DNA of 64,000 bases from NCBI GenBank assembly GCA_910589415.1, contig OU342639.1:22576268-22640267 (forward strand). Direction: 5' to 3'. The position numbers and the translations under genes were made by a program. Below the pieces are notes generated by a model. It was not told the origin of the DNA. It worked only from the letters and a program-made list of their open reading frames with translations, and did no database searches. Position 1 is the first letter of the stretch, and each line of letters opens with the position of its first letter. Positions 24,771 to 35,908 of this stretch are shown piece by piece. Origin of the DNA: Malachius bipustulatus (taxonomy: Eukaryota; Arthropoda; Insecta; Coleoptera; Melyridae).

Positions 24771-25045
24771 TATACAGAATACATCATTTATCATCTCTAT
24801 ATTACTATCTCGTAAACGCTAAGATAAAGGTCGGTTAAACTAGAGAAAAAGATGCGCAGTTTCATGAATAATAAAAATCTGAAAAAAAATTTAGGATATT
24901 TTCAGTTGATGCTGAAATATCCTGAAAAAACTGAAAAATCGAAATTTTTTATTTTTGCCATAAGTTTCTCATTATTGGAAATTAATAAATAATTTTTTGC
25001 ATGCTTAGATAAGTCGGCAAGAGCTCAACAATAATTTTAAAAATC
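24771..25045. mobile_element. Diverged half-copy of the 29631 palindromic MITE
   Basis: It starts tatacagaatacatcattta and follows the left arm of the 29631 element in order: ctctatatta / ctctatattg, aggtcggttaaac / gggtcggttaaac, tgaaatatcctgaaaaaact, atttttgccata and aagtcggcaagagct. The right arm is missing. Confidence 0.75.
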
Positions 25046-26279
25046 CGGTCCATGAGGCGGTTTCTTGTCACAGTTTTCAATCTAGGGGGCTGATATGTTT
25101 GTAGGAGTAAGATATCCACAAGTTATACTGTGTATTTGAGTAAAATCGGTCGAGCAGTTCCAAAACGGCGACTTTTTGTTGGAAGAAATATATTTGAAAT
25201 TTGAGTTAATGTAATAAAATTTGCATTATTTCTATTAGTATGCCAGTGGCGTGGTATTAGGGAAAGTAAAAATGGCTAAATTTTTATAACCGTTTACGAG
25301 CACATTTTTGAAGGAATTGAGCTAAACATTTTTACAGTAGATAACTACGAGTATACTAATTAATAACTTCGAACCCTAAAAAATTTCAAGAAGCAAATAA
25401 GAAAAATGGCGGAGATATTCGAATTCGAATTTTCGAATTTTTACATGATGTTTATTTTTCTATAGTCCTCTAGTTTAAAAGTAGTGTAAAAAATAACATT
25501 TTGTAAGTAAAGTTAGCCAGTGGCGGGCATAGGAAAAGGGACGAAGTTGTTACATTTTGCCAAATTTTTTTGTTCTGTTGAATGTAAAAATCCATTTTAT
25601 GGCACGTTTTCAAACATGAAATAAAATGAAGTGAAATATTACAGGAAGCCAATTTAAAAGGCGGTGAAAATATTCATAATTCAATCGCATAAAAATACAC
25701 TATTTATGCGATTGATGCGCAAGAAGGTTTTCGTAATTCAACTTGTAAATTCTAATATACCACATTTAAATTAAGTTTTTTCGAGACAAAAACAAGTGTA
25801 TCTGACAACACTTCTATGTGTAATAGAGAACGATTGATTCTAAACAGTTATCCAGGTTGACCAGTGATATCTGTGAAGTTGACTTGACGATCTGGAATCA
25901 ATCGAGATCTCTGTAGTGAGTGAATCAATACAGGCAGTTTTCCAATCTTGTTGGTTGTGCCAGAAAATTATTCATTAATCTTTTATTATTAGGAAATACA
26001 GTAAGAATGATCTCTGAAGAAGGCTAATTACAAAATCTCTTGAAATTATTATTTTTTTATATGTTAATTAGCCTGCATAACTTTTTTAACTTCATCTTTA
26101 AAAAGCTGCTTTTTTCTGGAACCGAATACTCCGTTTCGCCATGAAAGCTCCTAACTTCCCTAATTTTCGAACGGTTTCATCTTTACATTGTTTTTATATT
26201 TCGCAATACAATACTTAAGACCCTGAGAAATTGTTGTTTAGAGAAATTGAATTCAAAATATAATTTATAAGTATTTGAT
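25046..26279. other. Unassigned AT-rich intron
   Basis: CAGTGGCG words occur at 25245 (ccagtggcgtgg) and 25516 (ccagtggcgggc). They resemble hAT-type termini but have no matching opposite end. No gene was recognised. Confidence 0.35.
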
Positions 26280-26900
26280 TTATTTATACTTAGGTGTATG
26301 AACAACGAAATCATTGACACCGGAACAGACAGAAATTCTATTAGGCTGTAACACTTTTGTGTCTTTAAGCTGGAGCATTTCTGTCAGCGAGTCATCTAGC
26401 TTGAAATGATTACCATGGACGTTGTATTTAGGGCATTGTAGTAGGATGTGCTTCACAGTAAGCTGAGTATTGCATGATTGGAATAGTGGGAAATTTTCGC
26501 CAACCAAGATGTTTGTGAGTTAGTAGTGTTGTATGTCCTAATCTAAGGCGTCGCATGATAATTTCAAATCTTCTGTGTAACTGGGTTAATCTGGTATACC
26601 TACTTTACTATTGATTCAATTTACTGAATTTTGGTGAGGAGATTTCGCCAATGTCGCTATCATTCCTAGGTCGTATTGTAATAATTGAACTGTGATTTCT
26701 TCTGATGAATATTCTGCATCTTTAGCCTCTTTATATGCTCTCTCATTTCATGTGATAATATGTGATGGTAGACAGGATATAGATTTTTGTTATGCCATAG
26801 GTACATATAGTGAAAGCGGGTGCTTTTCTCCCGGATTTTATTGACTCTTTGGATTATACTGTATAGAGCTTCTATTCCATTTATTAGGGGCATGGGATTC
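26280..26900 (-). pseudogene. Jockey-like LINE: decayed RNase H and C-terminal tail
   Basis: Minus strand, several frameshifts. Recognisable pieces in order are NERAYKEAKDAEYSSEE (the GNExAD region of RNase H, near 26700-26760), RRFEIIMRRLRLGHTTLLTH (26520-26590), then in another frame SCNTQLTVKHILLQCPKY (26410-26490). The last matches the terminal cysteine/histidine motif, as in CNSSLSIKHIFTECASY of the better-preserved element at 35909-39025. It is probably the 3' part of the same copy as 27990-28450. Confidence 0.75.
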
Positions 26901-27989
26901 AGTGAAAATCAAAGGGTAATTCAGGTTATTGTCTGAAGTTATATTAATTGTTAGACTTGAAGAAATGCATGTATTGTATAGTTCTTCAATATAAACTGAA
27001 CTTTTCGTTGACAATCGGAATCTCTGTACACCGTCGTCGTATATGACAGTCGTCGTTTCATGAATACGTTAATGTTATATTAGGTATTATCATGAGGATG
27101 TCCCTGTACTGCCTAATTATATTTGGCTCTTAGGAAATATATCCGATACAATTCTTTTTTATATAGTTCGGTGAGATATCAAACAGCAGTATCTTCTTAA
27201 TCTTCTCAAGGTTCCGTTGAGGAATATCTTGAATATTGTCAAGTATCTTCCTCAATTATTTAGGAGCTATGCTCTATTTCACTTGACATTGGTCTTATTA
27301 TTAGATGCGGAATGGATTGTGGTAGATTAGGTTGGTTCATTTACGCATACTTAACCTCCATTAAAAAATTGTTTTCTCGAGCGAAAATTCCTTGCGACCT
27401 TTTTCATTAAAATATCGCGTGTAAATTCACGGACCTTTTGGCCGCGACACAAAGCCTCACCTGAAAGGTTCGTCGCACGCACAAAAAGCGTCTACCTGGA
27501 AATCAAAGACGATGACGTTGCAGTGGCGTGACAATGGGGTTTCTCATTGGTCCACGGGAGGACGCGTGACCAAAAAAGCGTCGGCAGAAAGGGATTGCAG
27601 GCCCGGGAGCGAGACCGAGAAGACGCGTGTACCGAGGACACGAAAACCGCACCTGTAAGATTTACCTTACCTAAATTCTATCTTTTTATCTTTTCCCGTG
27701 CCTGTATCTTCAAAGAGAAAAAGGTACAACAGCTGCTAGCCATTTATCTTAACAAAATTGGAGTCTGAAACCAAAGACAAAAAAAATATAAATATTGTAA
27801 ATTAGAAAGTCAACTGGCATTAAATAACTTCCCTTTCCTTTTCCTTTTAAGGTGGGGAGAGAGTGTCACGTTAGCGTAACAATCTGGCTCCTAATTTGAT
27901 CACTCTATTACAAAGTGTCAGAAAAATTATCTATCCAAAATTTACTACTTTTATCTTTTTTTCTGACAACCCACATAGTTGGGCTCAAA
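26901..27989. other. Unassigned segment between two LINE pieces, with a CpG-rich block
   Basis: 27400-27665 is rich in CpG and GC, with an inverted CCAAT word (cattggtcca, about 27546), cagtggcgtgac at 27523 and a GTAAGA donor-like site at 27655. Because it lies between two same-strand parts of what looks like one LINE, an inserted element is as likely as a promoter. Its 73-codon ORF has no recognised domain. Confidence 0.4.
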
Positions 27990-28450
27990 ATTTTATTTTT
28001 TTCTCACGGCATCCCTACCCCACAGTAATGAAAAAAGCGAGATTATTGGTACAGGCTGATGTTCTGGAAATGTATGACACATCGGTGATTTTCTTGCATT
28101 CAATGCATTTAAATGGGCTTGATCTAAAAGGACTCGAATGGCAATTCTCAGCGCCGTGTTTTGGACGACGGTTAATAATCTGAGCGTGCGATTACTTGTT
28201 GATGAATACTCCACACATCCGTAATCCAATTTAGTTCTGATGAACGCTTGATATAATTGAGCAAGACGGCTACCCGCGTGTACCCCACTGCTGACTGGAG
28301 AGTGATTTCATTGAATTTATCTTTCCGATGCACTCTGCCTTCAGTTTCTCAATAGCCGGGTGCTATGTTAGTTTTTCGTCAAATCTCAATCCGAAGTATC
28401 TATACCTCACAGTGACACTTCCATAACCTGCGATAACAAAACATCACACA
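27990..28450 (-). pseudogene. Jockey-like LINE: decayed RT thumb region
   Basis: On the minus strand the pieces run RYFGLRFDEKLT, then IEKLKAECIGKINSMKSLSS, then IRTKLDYGCVEYSSTSNRTL and VVQNTALRIAIRVLL. The last matches KLDYGSIVYTTTCRRQLRKV in the LINE at 35909-39025. Stops and frameshifts interrupt it (near 28345 and 28290). Orientation and order agree with 26280-26900 being the downstream part. Confidence 0.75.
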
Positions 28451-29630
28451 CCATTCAGGTCTGCATACCAAGAGTTAGTCTAATGCAGCGTAATAATTTT
28501 ATTTTTTTTCGGGAGAGAAGGTCATTCGAACATTTTCGCTGCCGGATAAGTGGCAAACAGAAATGTTACTCCAAACGTAAGTTTCTGTTTGCCGTTTCTC
28601 CGAGATTTCGTTTTAATAGTAATGTCAGTTACTGCACATTATTTCGGCCATGAGGTACGGAATAGACGTTTCCTTACGAGGTCATTGACTTGAGATGGAG
28701 TTCTGTTTTGAAATTAAGAATATGACTGAACTCGTCTCCTTGAAATTCGCAAGTAGACGCGAGTTACTCTTGGATTATTAAGTGCTGCTTCTAACACAGA
28801 ATTGAGGATATTGGGATGTGCATATGAAATTATCAATCGATTTGCTCCTCTAATAGTTCCTTTGCTCCAATGACAAGTTTCTCATGAGCTTTCAGTAAAT
28901 TATCAACTTGCTTGTTGGTGAGGTGCAAATGCGGTTGTTTGGTATCTTTGCGGCGTGAGTTCTACTTTTTGTGCCGACAATTTCGCTGGGGGACTTAACG
29001 AAGTCGGATAACTTAAGCGGTTCGACATGAATGGGATTCTTATAGCTTTTTCTCTTGATGGTGTACTTGTAAGCTGAGTTTTGCAACAGTGGTGATTTTT
29101 TTATTTTGATTCTTTTTCTATTTTGATTCCTAGTCAGATTATGTGTAGAAAGAGACATGATCTTCTAAAAATAATTAACAGGCAGATGATGGTATTCTAT
29201 GCAACCAACCCTACTCATTGCGGGTATTGCTGGTTGACGGCCAGAAAAACCAAAATCGTCCTACAACAACACTATTAAAGTTTCTTTAATGGAAAAATTT
29301 TTAAGATTGTTCTGATGAAAAAAAAAATCCGATCGGAAATGTTAGCGATGAAAGGGGTTTCAAAATGGGGGGGCACAATAAATTCTCTGCCGAAACCAAA
29401 AACAAAATTAAAACTCATATTGCTAGATTTCCTACGTGTATGTCCCATTATTCCAAAAATCAGACCGATGAAAGATTTTTTACCACAGACCTCACAGTAA
29501 GCTGATACAATGAAGACGAAAATAATCCTAAAGTTTCATCGTACAAATTCATATTCTATGAAATATTTAATCTGAGGCGCAAACCTTATAAACAATTTGA
29601 CAAAGCTTTGAGAAAAGGCAACTTTCCGTA
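28451..29630. other. Unassigned intron
   Basis: It contains the hairpin ggcaaacagaaa / tttctgtttgcc (28553-28594) and a repeat fragment (28618-28660) also present at 21325-21372. An 88-codon basic minus-strand ORF (28892-29158) is unassigned. The stretch just left of 29631 (SSYKFIFYEIF-like reading on plus) could belong to the relic at 30690, but this is weak. Confidence 0.4.
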
Positions 29631-30648
29631 TACAGGGTGCACCATGTATCCTTCTCTATATTGCTATCTCCTAACGCTAACAGATACAGGGTCGGTTAAA
29701 CAAATCCAAACGAGCGCAATTTTGTGGCCATCTCAATTCCGTCGAGACATACAAGATATCTGTGACCGTTCCTGAAATATCCTGAAAAAACTGAAAAATC
29801 GAGATTTCTTATTTTTGCCATATCTTTTTTATTATTGGTGATTAATGAATAATTTTTTGTGGGTTTACATAAGTCGGTAAGAGCTACCCATCTGACATTT
29901 CAAAAATTTTTGAAAAAAATTTTTCAAAGCCGACTAGATCCGAGAATTTTCATAGTCAACTTTCGTTTTTCTTATGGCCACCATAATGTTTTTTTATGTT
30001 GTTCGATATAAAAAAAATCATAAAAACTAAAAATTGGTAAACTTCAAAAAATAAATTAAAAAATTTTTTATTCTTCTTTTTTCTTTACAAAAAAGACACA
30101 TTTTTTGGCCGAATTTCATAGATAAATTAAAAAACCATAAGGCAAGCACTATTTCGGCGTATTTTACAAATGTTGACGTTTTTCGACGATTTTTTATTAG
30201 GTTTTTCTTTGAAATATTAAGAATAAAATTTTAAAAATTTTTTTTTGAAGTTTGTTGATTTTTGGTTTTCATTATTTTTTTCATATCGAACGACATAAAA
30301 AAATAATATGGCGGCCATAAGAAAAACGAAAGTTGACTGTGAAAACTCTTGGATCTAGTAGGCCTTGAAAATTTTTGAAATGTCAGATGGATAGCTCTTA
30401 ACGGCTTATGTAAGTCTACAAAAAATTATTTATTATGTTCCAATAATAAAAAAGATATGAGGAAAATAAGAAATCTCGATTTATCAGTTTTTTCAGGATA
30501 TTTCAGGAACGGTCACAGATATCTTGCATGTCTTGACGAATTCAAGATGGCCACAAAACTGCGCAACTTTTCTCTAATTTAACCGACCCTGTATCTCTTA
30601 GCGTTCAGGAGATAGCAATATAGAGAAAGATACATGGTGCACCCTGTA
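29631..30648. mobile_element. 1,018-bp palindromic MITE (TACAGGGTGCACC family)
   Basis: It starts tacagggtgcaccatgtatc and ends gatacatggtgcaccctgta, flanked by TA. The arms match over roughly 450 bp each: ctatattgctatctcctaac / gttcaggagatagcaatatag, tgaaatatcctgaaaaaact / its complement, agctacccatctgacattt / aaatgtcagatggatagct, caactttcgtttttcttatgg / its complement. They meet near 30140. It has no transposase. It is probably mobilised by a Tc1/mariner-type enzyme, and transcripts would form a very long hairpin. Confidence 0.92.
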
Positions 30649-30689
30649 TAATGAAGCAGTACACGTAGCATCAACAAACATATACCATA

Positions 30690-31450
30690 CTGCTTTATAT
30701 GGAAGAAGGGAATAGTCGGTAGGGGTGCTCAAGAGGTAGGCTTCTGTCTCGAAAAATTTGTTGACAATTATTTGGATGGAACAGAAAAACTCATTTTATG
30801 GCCTGATTCGTGTGAGGGCCAGAATAGAAATATTAAAACTGTTTTGCTATTGAAAGCTGTTTTAGAATCACACCAGTCGCTGAAAACTATTTATTTAAAA
30901 TACTTGATTCCAGGTCACAGCTTTTTACCTAATCACACTGACTTAGGAGAAATTTAAAGATTACTGAAATACCAATTACGTGTATACACTTTAGATGAAT
31001 TTAAAAAAAATAGTTGCACTTTGTTCAAAAAAGAAGAAATTCGTTGCAGTTGTAGCTTTTACCAAATACGATTTTTTTGGAACACCAGAAATAGAAAAAT
31101 CTATAACTAACAGAAAAACCACAGCTGATAATAATGGGTAAAAGTTAGTTGGCTGGATACTCGAGTGATAAAGCTCAGTAAAGATTTTCCTTGATCTATT
31201 TTTATATGAAGTACACTCACAAAGATGAGGAGTACAAAGAAATAAACATAAAGAAAGTGACAAAGACCAGCTTCTGGTAATAATTTCCTTTTTGCATCAA
31301 AGCTAAAGCAGTTGTGTCCTAACAGGCAAGAAGTATCTGCAAAAAAATTGGCCGATATAAAAAGTTTGATATCTCCAGTACCAAACGATGTTAAACATTT
31401 CTATAGAAACTTGAATGCAGCTCTTTTTGAAGACGATTTGGAGTTGCCTT
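30690..31450 (+). pseudogene. DUF7869-like transposon-associated gene, decayed
   Basis: On the plus strand 30737-30957 reads RGAQEVGFCLEKFVDNYLDG, then TEKLILWPDSCEGQNRNIK, then KYLIPGHSFLPNHTDLGEI before a stop. The DSCxGQNRN and GHSFLPNxTD motifs are those of the DUF7869-like domain found in animal and fungal transposon-associated proteins. Frameshifted pieces continue (YQLRVYTLDEFKKNSCTLFK; FTKYDFFGTPEIEKSITNRK) and end near SAKKLADIKSLISPVPNDVK (31327-31395), the usual C-terminal region. The left side is interrupted just upstream by the palindromic MITE at 29631-30648. Family recall is from memory. It is clearly non-functional. Confidence 0.65.
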
Positions 31451-32833
31451 TGGTGACAATGTTGATTTTAATATCGAAGAAGATGCATGAAGATGTAAAA
31501 AGTCCAATGGAAATGGAACTTTTGCTTCTTTGTTCTCCTATATTCAATATAGATATCCTATATTCAATGTGTATTTAAGATACGTCTATTTACTCATTTT
31601 CGTTTAATTTGATTTAAACTAAGCATAACTTTGTATAAAAACAGACCCATGCACATTAAAATACTTTGTGTTGAAATGTAACCAAATGCCATTGAAGCTA
31701 TCCAAAAAGATCCAGATCCAGATTTTGGATTTTATCGGAAATGAACCAAGCTCCATTTTTTGAAAAAAAAAAAGACAAGCCTCTTTTATATAAAAAAAAT
31801 GAAATGGAGCTTGGTTCTTTTTAGATAAGCGCTATCCAATTATGATACTTTTGTCTTTGTCATAAAAAATTGTTCCCAAAATGTAATTTTTTGGTACCGT
31901 GTCAAAAACAGTGTATAATAAATGTATTTTGTATTTACATCATGGTCTTTTCTCATCTTTATGTGAATTGTTATAGATTTCAGACTAACTATCCAGGATA
32001 GGTCCAAAATACGTTTTCCACCTAGTTTTGCGTTTATTTTCCATCTTAAGGCCAAAAAAGGTATTTTGAACCGAACAATATGATTTATTGATCCAGGTAT
32101 CTTCAAAGTATATCCGATTATTGAAATTTTTCTCGCTAGAAAAAGTGATGAATGAAGCAATTTGATAACGTTTTTCTGGATTTAGGTCGTTTTCCACTAA
32201 ACACGATGTTTAGTACCCATCTAGGATATAAAGGAAGCTCTGATGCACATAACTCGAATTTGCAGAAATATTACGTTATGTGAAACTGAGGCACATGAGA
32301 AAATAGGTAATAATCTTTATAAGCAGCAGACACCAAAACACAAGCATAAAATGAAATTAGGCCATAAATATTTTGAAAAGCAATTTCGCAGTCCCCAGTG
32401 CGGAAAGTAGCCGAGTGCTAAGATCTCGCTAGTTAGGGGAACATGAACGAACAGTGAATTCGGTGCACCGAGGCCAAACTTCGCTCCCCATAGACCCGGA
32501 ACGGAGGATCCAGGAACATGCCGCGTGGGCTAAGAGATTGAACATAATAAAATCATGAAGAGCCGATTCATACAGGCCCGTATGTGATTTCGCAGCAACT
32601 CTAAACAATTACATTACATGTATCTGATATGTTATGGTAAACGCAATTTAATGCCATTTGATCTTTTGAGAGAACTTTTTTGTATGGTATAAAAGGTATG
32701 TTGCAAAGTCTCACAAAAATCTTTCTGATTTAACTTTGTAAATTTTTATATAAGTACATCATCGATTCAGTTAATCTTTACGTATAATTTATGTAAAAGT
32801 ATAACTCCTAGTGCGCACCTTTATTCTTGCTTA
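31451..32833. other. Unassigned intron
   Basis: It holds an inverted pair gaaccaagctccatttttt / aaatggagcttggttc (31743-31817). 32380-32540 is GC-richer with the palindrome ggtgcacc and resembles no recognised RNA. No gene was found. Confidence 0.4.
31743..31817. repeat. Short inverted repeat
   Basis: gaaccaagctccatttttt and the complementary aaatggagcttggttc enclose an A-rich loop. Confidence 0.75.
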
Positions 32834-33451
32834 TACCGGGTGATCCCGAAATGGTGGACACGGACAGCACCACAACATCTATTGTGGATTAAAGATTCTA
32901 AGTTTTATTTACTGTTTTCTCTAGTATGGCTCCGTTAAGAAGATATGACCACTTTTGTAGAAACTAAAGTCACAACACTGTACTGGATACCCTTCTTCAG
33001 GCAGAAAAATAATGTGTAAGTCTACAATACCCCGATAGATGTTACCATGGAAACATATGAAATGGAAACACAACAAAGCTTAAAACAATAATCGTTGCGC
33101 GGATACAAATTCGATAATATTATTCAAAATCTCGAATTCGAACAACGATGCCACATTGAAAAATTTTATTAAACACAGGGAATAGGTAAACTTTGAATGC
33201 CTGTAATTCAGTTCCCGATGATAAAAAAAATAAAAAGCAAACACTATCGTAATAGTTATGTGAAATCATGTGCTTTGCCAGTGGAGGTTGTTTAAATTTT
33301 ACCGCCGTTTCGATTTAAATTTTAGAAAAAGGACACCCTATATCTCGGTGACGAAGCCGAGGAACAGATTTTTGTTTTAAATTTACAGTCTTCCTGAACA
33401 TCTTCTACAGCACCCTGTATTCCGTGTCCGCCATTTCGGGATCACCCTGTA
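32834..33451. mobile_element. 618-bp MITE (GGGTGATCCCGAAATGG termini)
   Basis: The left end taccgggtgatcccgaaatg (one mismatch to TACAGGGTG) pairs with the right end catttcgggatcaccctgta, followed inward by gtggacacgg / ccgtgtccgcc. TA lies at both ends. Arms beyond about 30 bp are weak. There is no transposase. Confidence 0.85.
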
Positions 33452-34388
33452 TAATACAAATTCACCCATATTAGTGAATTTAGGTTCGCCCTCCTTCTGG
33501 ATGCTGTTCATTTTTTGTTCATATAAACATGGTTGATCTAGATATATGTTTTACAAGTTACAGTTAATTTGCTGAGATGTAATTTTATCAAAAAACATAT
33601 CTTCTGGTTCTCATTCCCATTACAGACTCTCGTTTGTTTTTTTTGACGTACCGCTTCGAGCAGATACCTCCATTTTCCAAGCTATATCCAAGCATCGACA
33701 GAACAAGCCAACAACAACCATATTAATAATAAAACGCACGTCACAAACTCGTATTCTCTTCGCAACATAAGCAAAAACATCCCTGTGTGGAAATTCTGCT
33801 CTTGTAACTTACCCCCGACATGAGCATTAACCTACCTTCCTGTCCGGCTAAATATTGAATCATTTACTGTCCGGGCTTTCAACAAACAGATATTAAAACC
33901 TCTGCGATGTACGGACACGTGTATGCAAGGTGTATGATACATTTTCATCAAGAGTGACTGAAAAAACTCTAAAATATTTGCCTTAAATTGTTTTGATCTA
34001 CGAAAATAATGCTAGCGGCAGGGATTGAATCGGACGGTAAATGGGTAACGGCGATGCTCATTTTGAGAACGTCCTCACATGAAGTGAGAATCTATTCAAA
34101 ATAATAAAACATTCAACATGCGTATGTTGAAAGTATTATACATGGTGAGCAATCTAAAAGGTAATAACAGGCATAATAATTTGGAAACTGAAGATATATG
34201 AGATATACGGTGAAATTGTAATTTTTTTCATTGAGAATGACATCTTTGGATAACAAATTAAAGAATCCAAGCTCATCCCCTTGGCCGGGGTGGCTACCCC
34301 TTCGCTTATCAGCATAGGGAACAGTTTAAATTTTCTTTACAACGATATCTCAATATTTTTTAAGTAACATTTTGAGTTTTGCCTAAAT
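33452..34388. other. Unassigned AT-rich intron
   Basis: Nothing recognised. Confidence 0.4.
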
Positions 34389-35296
34389 AACAGGGCGAAT
34401 CGATAAAAATGTCTACTTCATAATTACTTTTTTTTAATACAACGTCGCACTTTACTATCTACCATGATGGTTGCCATGGTCAATATTATGGTTGTAACAT
34501 CAGTTACAACAACTGAGTCTATTGGATTTGAAAGCTTTGAGTACTAAATGGCAAAAAATTCAAAAATTATCGATTTGCTTCCGGGATTATTTAATTCTAA
34601 GTTGTTTCCGCGTTCTTCGTTTATGTTGAAAAGAAGTTCAATTGCAATCTGTCCTTACAAAAAAGGAAAAGGTGGAGAAAAAGGACAAAAACAGCATCAA
34701 CCTCCATCACAAGAAAATAAATGCTGCTTTAAACGTTTCTTTACATTTTGCAAAACCTGCAGCGTAATTTCTCGGCATTCTTCCATAATGCATTCACGCA
34801 ACTCTTACAGAGACTCTGGTTTCGTTTTTTACTTTTGAGATGACCCCACAAGAAAAAGTCCAGAGGATTTAAATCTTGTAAGCGGACAGACCATTCAAGA
34901 GCACCTCTTCATCGTTCAATCCATTGTCCCGGGAAAACCCTGTCCAGAAATCACCGACCAGCCAGCGCATAATGTCGTGGAGCTCCATCTCTTATACTTG
35001 ACTCAGTAATGACGACATTTCCTATTTTTTTTTTATATAGGACACCCTGTTCAGATACAAATTCAGATTGTCTGAGAAAATCCAGTATGAATGTGTTTTA
35101 CAATTGTAGTTTAAAATTAGTAGGTTATGAGTTATAAGCAAATGAAAATCGCCATTTTTCATTTTCAAAGGAGAATGGATACCTGTTCATTCTCTAATGT
35201 TCCTGAGCCATGACATTTGTCTGTGGCCAACTCCACTTTTTCCTGCTATTTTGCTCTTCATTACAAGTTGTAACAATTGATATGATTCACCCTGTA
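34389..35296 (-). mobile_element. Internally deleted DUF4817-type Tc1/mariner element
   Basis: The left end taacagggcgaatcgata pairs with the right end tatgattcaccctgta. The minus strand carries the C-terminal part of a transposase at 34697-34990. At ~0.9 kb it is about half the length expected for the family, and the N-terminal HTH region seen at 266-715 is absent. A second CACCCTGT word at 35043 may mark a further rearrangement. Confidence 0.65.
34697..34990 (-). pseudogene. DUF4817-type transposase C-terminal fragment
   Basis: On the minus strand the sequence reads DGAPRHYALAGR, a stop, FLDRVFPGQWIERRGALEWS, then RLQDLNPLDFFLWGHLKS. LQDLNPLDFFLWG corresponds to the SPDLxPLDFFLWG motif typical of these DDE transposases, which contains the third-block acidic residues. 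After a disturbed stretch (an in-frame stop near 34815) it ends ITLQVLQNVKKRLKQHLFSC, with a stop at 34697. The copy is non-functional. Confidence 0.8.
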
Positions 35297-35738
35297 TGTT
35301 AATAGTATGTGAAAACCACATAGACAAAAACGATTTTAACATAATCTTGCTCACAGTCTTCATGGAATTCTAAACTCCTACAATGGCCTTAAGCTACCGA
35401 GATTCTTTAATACACACCTACTAATAAAAAAAATTTAAGTTATTGAATCGTCCAACTTGAAACTTCGAATCCTGCATTTTTACAAAACTTCCAGACAAGT
35501 CTCAGATTTCGATTGTACGGGATAATTTTTGCATGCAGCATTTTCCCTGTTTTCGAGTGATAAATTGAGGACCGAGGCTGTTGACTAAGAATTGAGCGTC
35601 TAATTTCTATAGCTCTCGAAATAATCATTCAATGAGTGTTCAAAACTGCAGTATGGAAAAGTCATCCGAAACCAAAATGCTGTGGAGTTTGAAACTGCTG
35701 AATGGGCAACCAGTTGAATAGTTATTATATTAAGATAG
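35297..35738. other. Unassigned intron
   Basis: No gene or repeat was recognised. Confidence 0.4.
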
Positions 35739-35762
35739 ATATATATATATATATATATATAT
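35739..35762. repeat. (AT)n microsatellite
   Basis: About 12 AT units. It may be the 3' tail of the minus-strand LINE that ends near here. Confidence 0.9.
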
Positions 35763-35908
35763 GTTTAGGACAAACGGCCGCATCAATCACTTGGGTTATT
35801 AGCGGGCTAAATTACAGTATTTATACACAATGTCTAATTATATACAGTAATTATATACAATGGCTATTTCAAAATTGGAAATTAGTGGACAATTTGTGAG
35901 TATGTTGA

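Noticed and set aside
25245..25530. hAT element between two CAGTGGCG words
   Set aside because: Both words are in the same orientation, with no inverted end and no 8-bp duplication.
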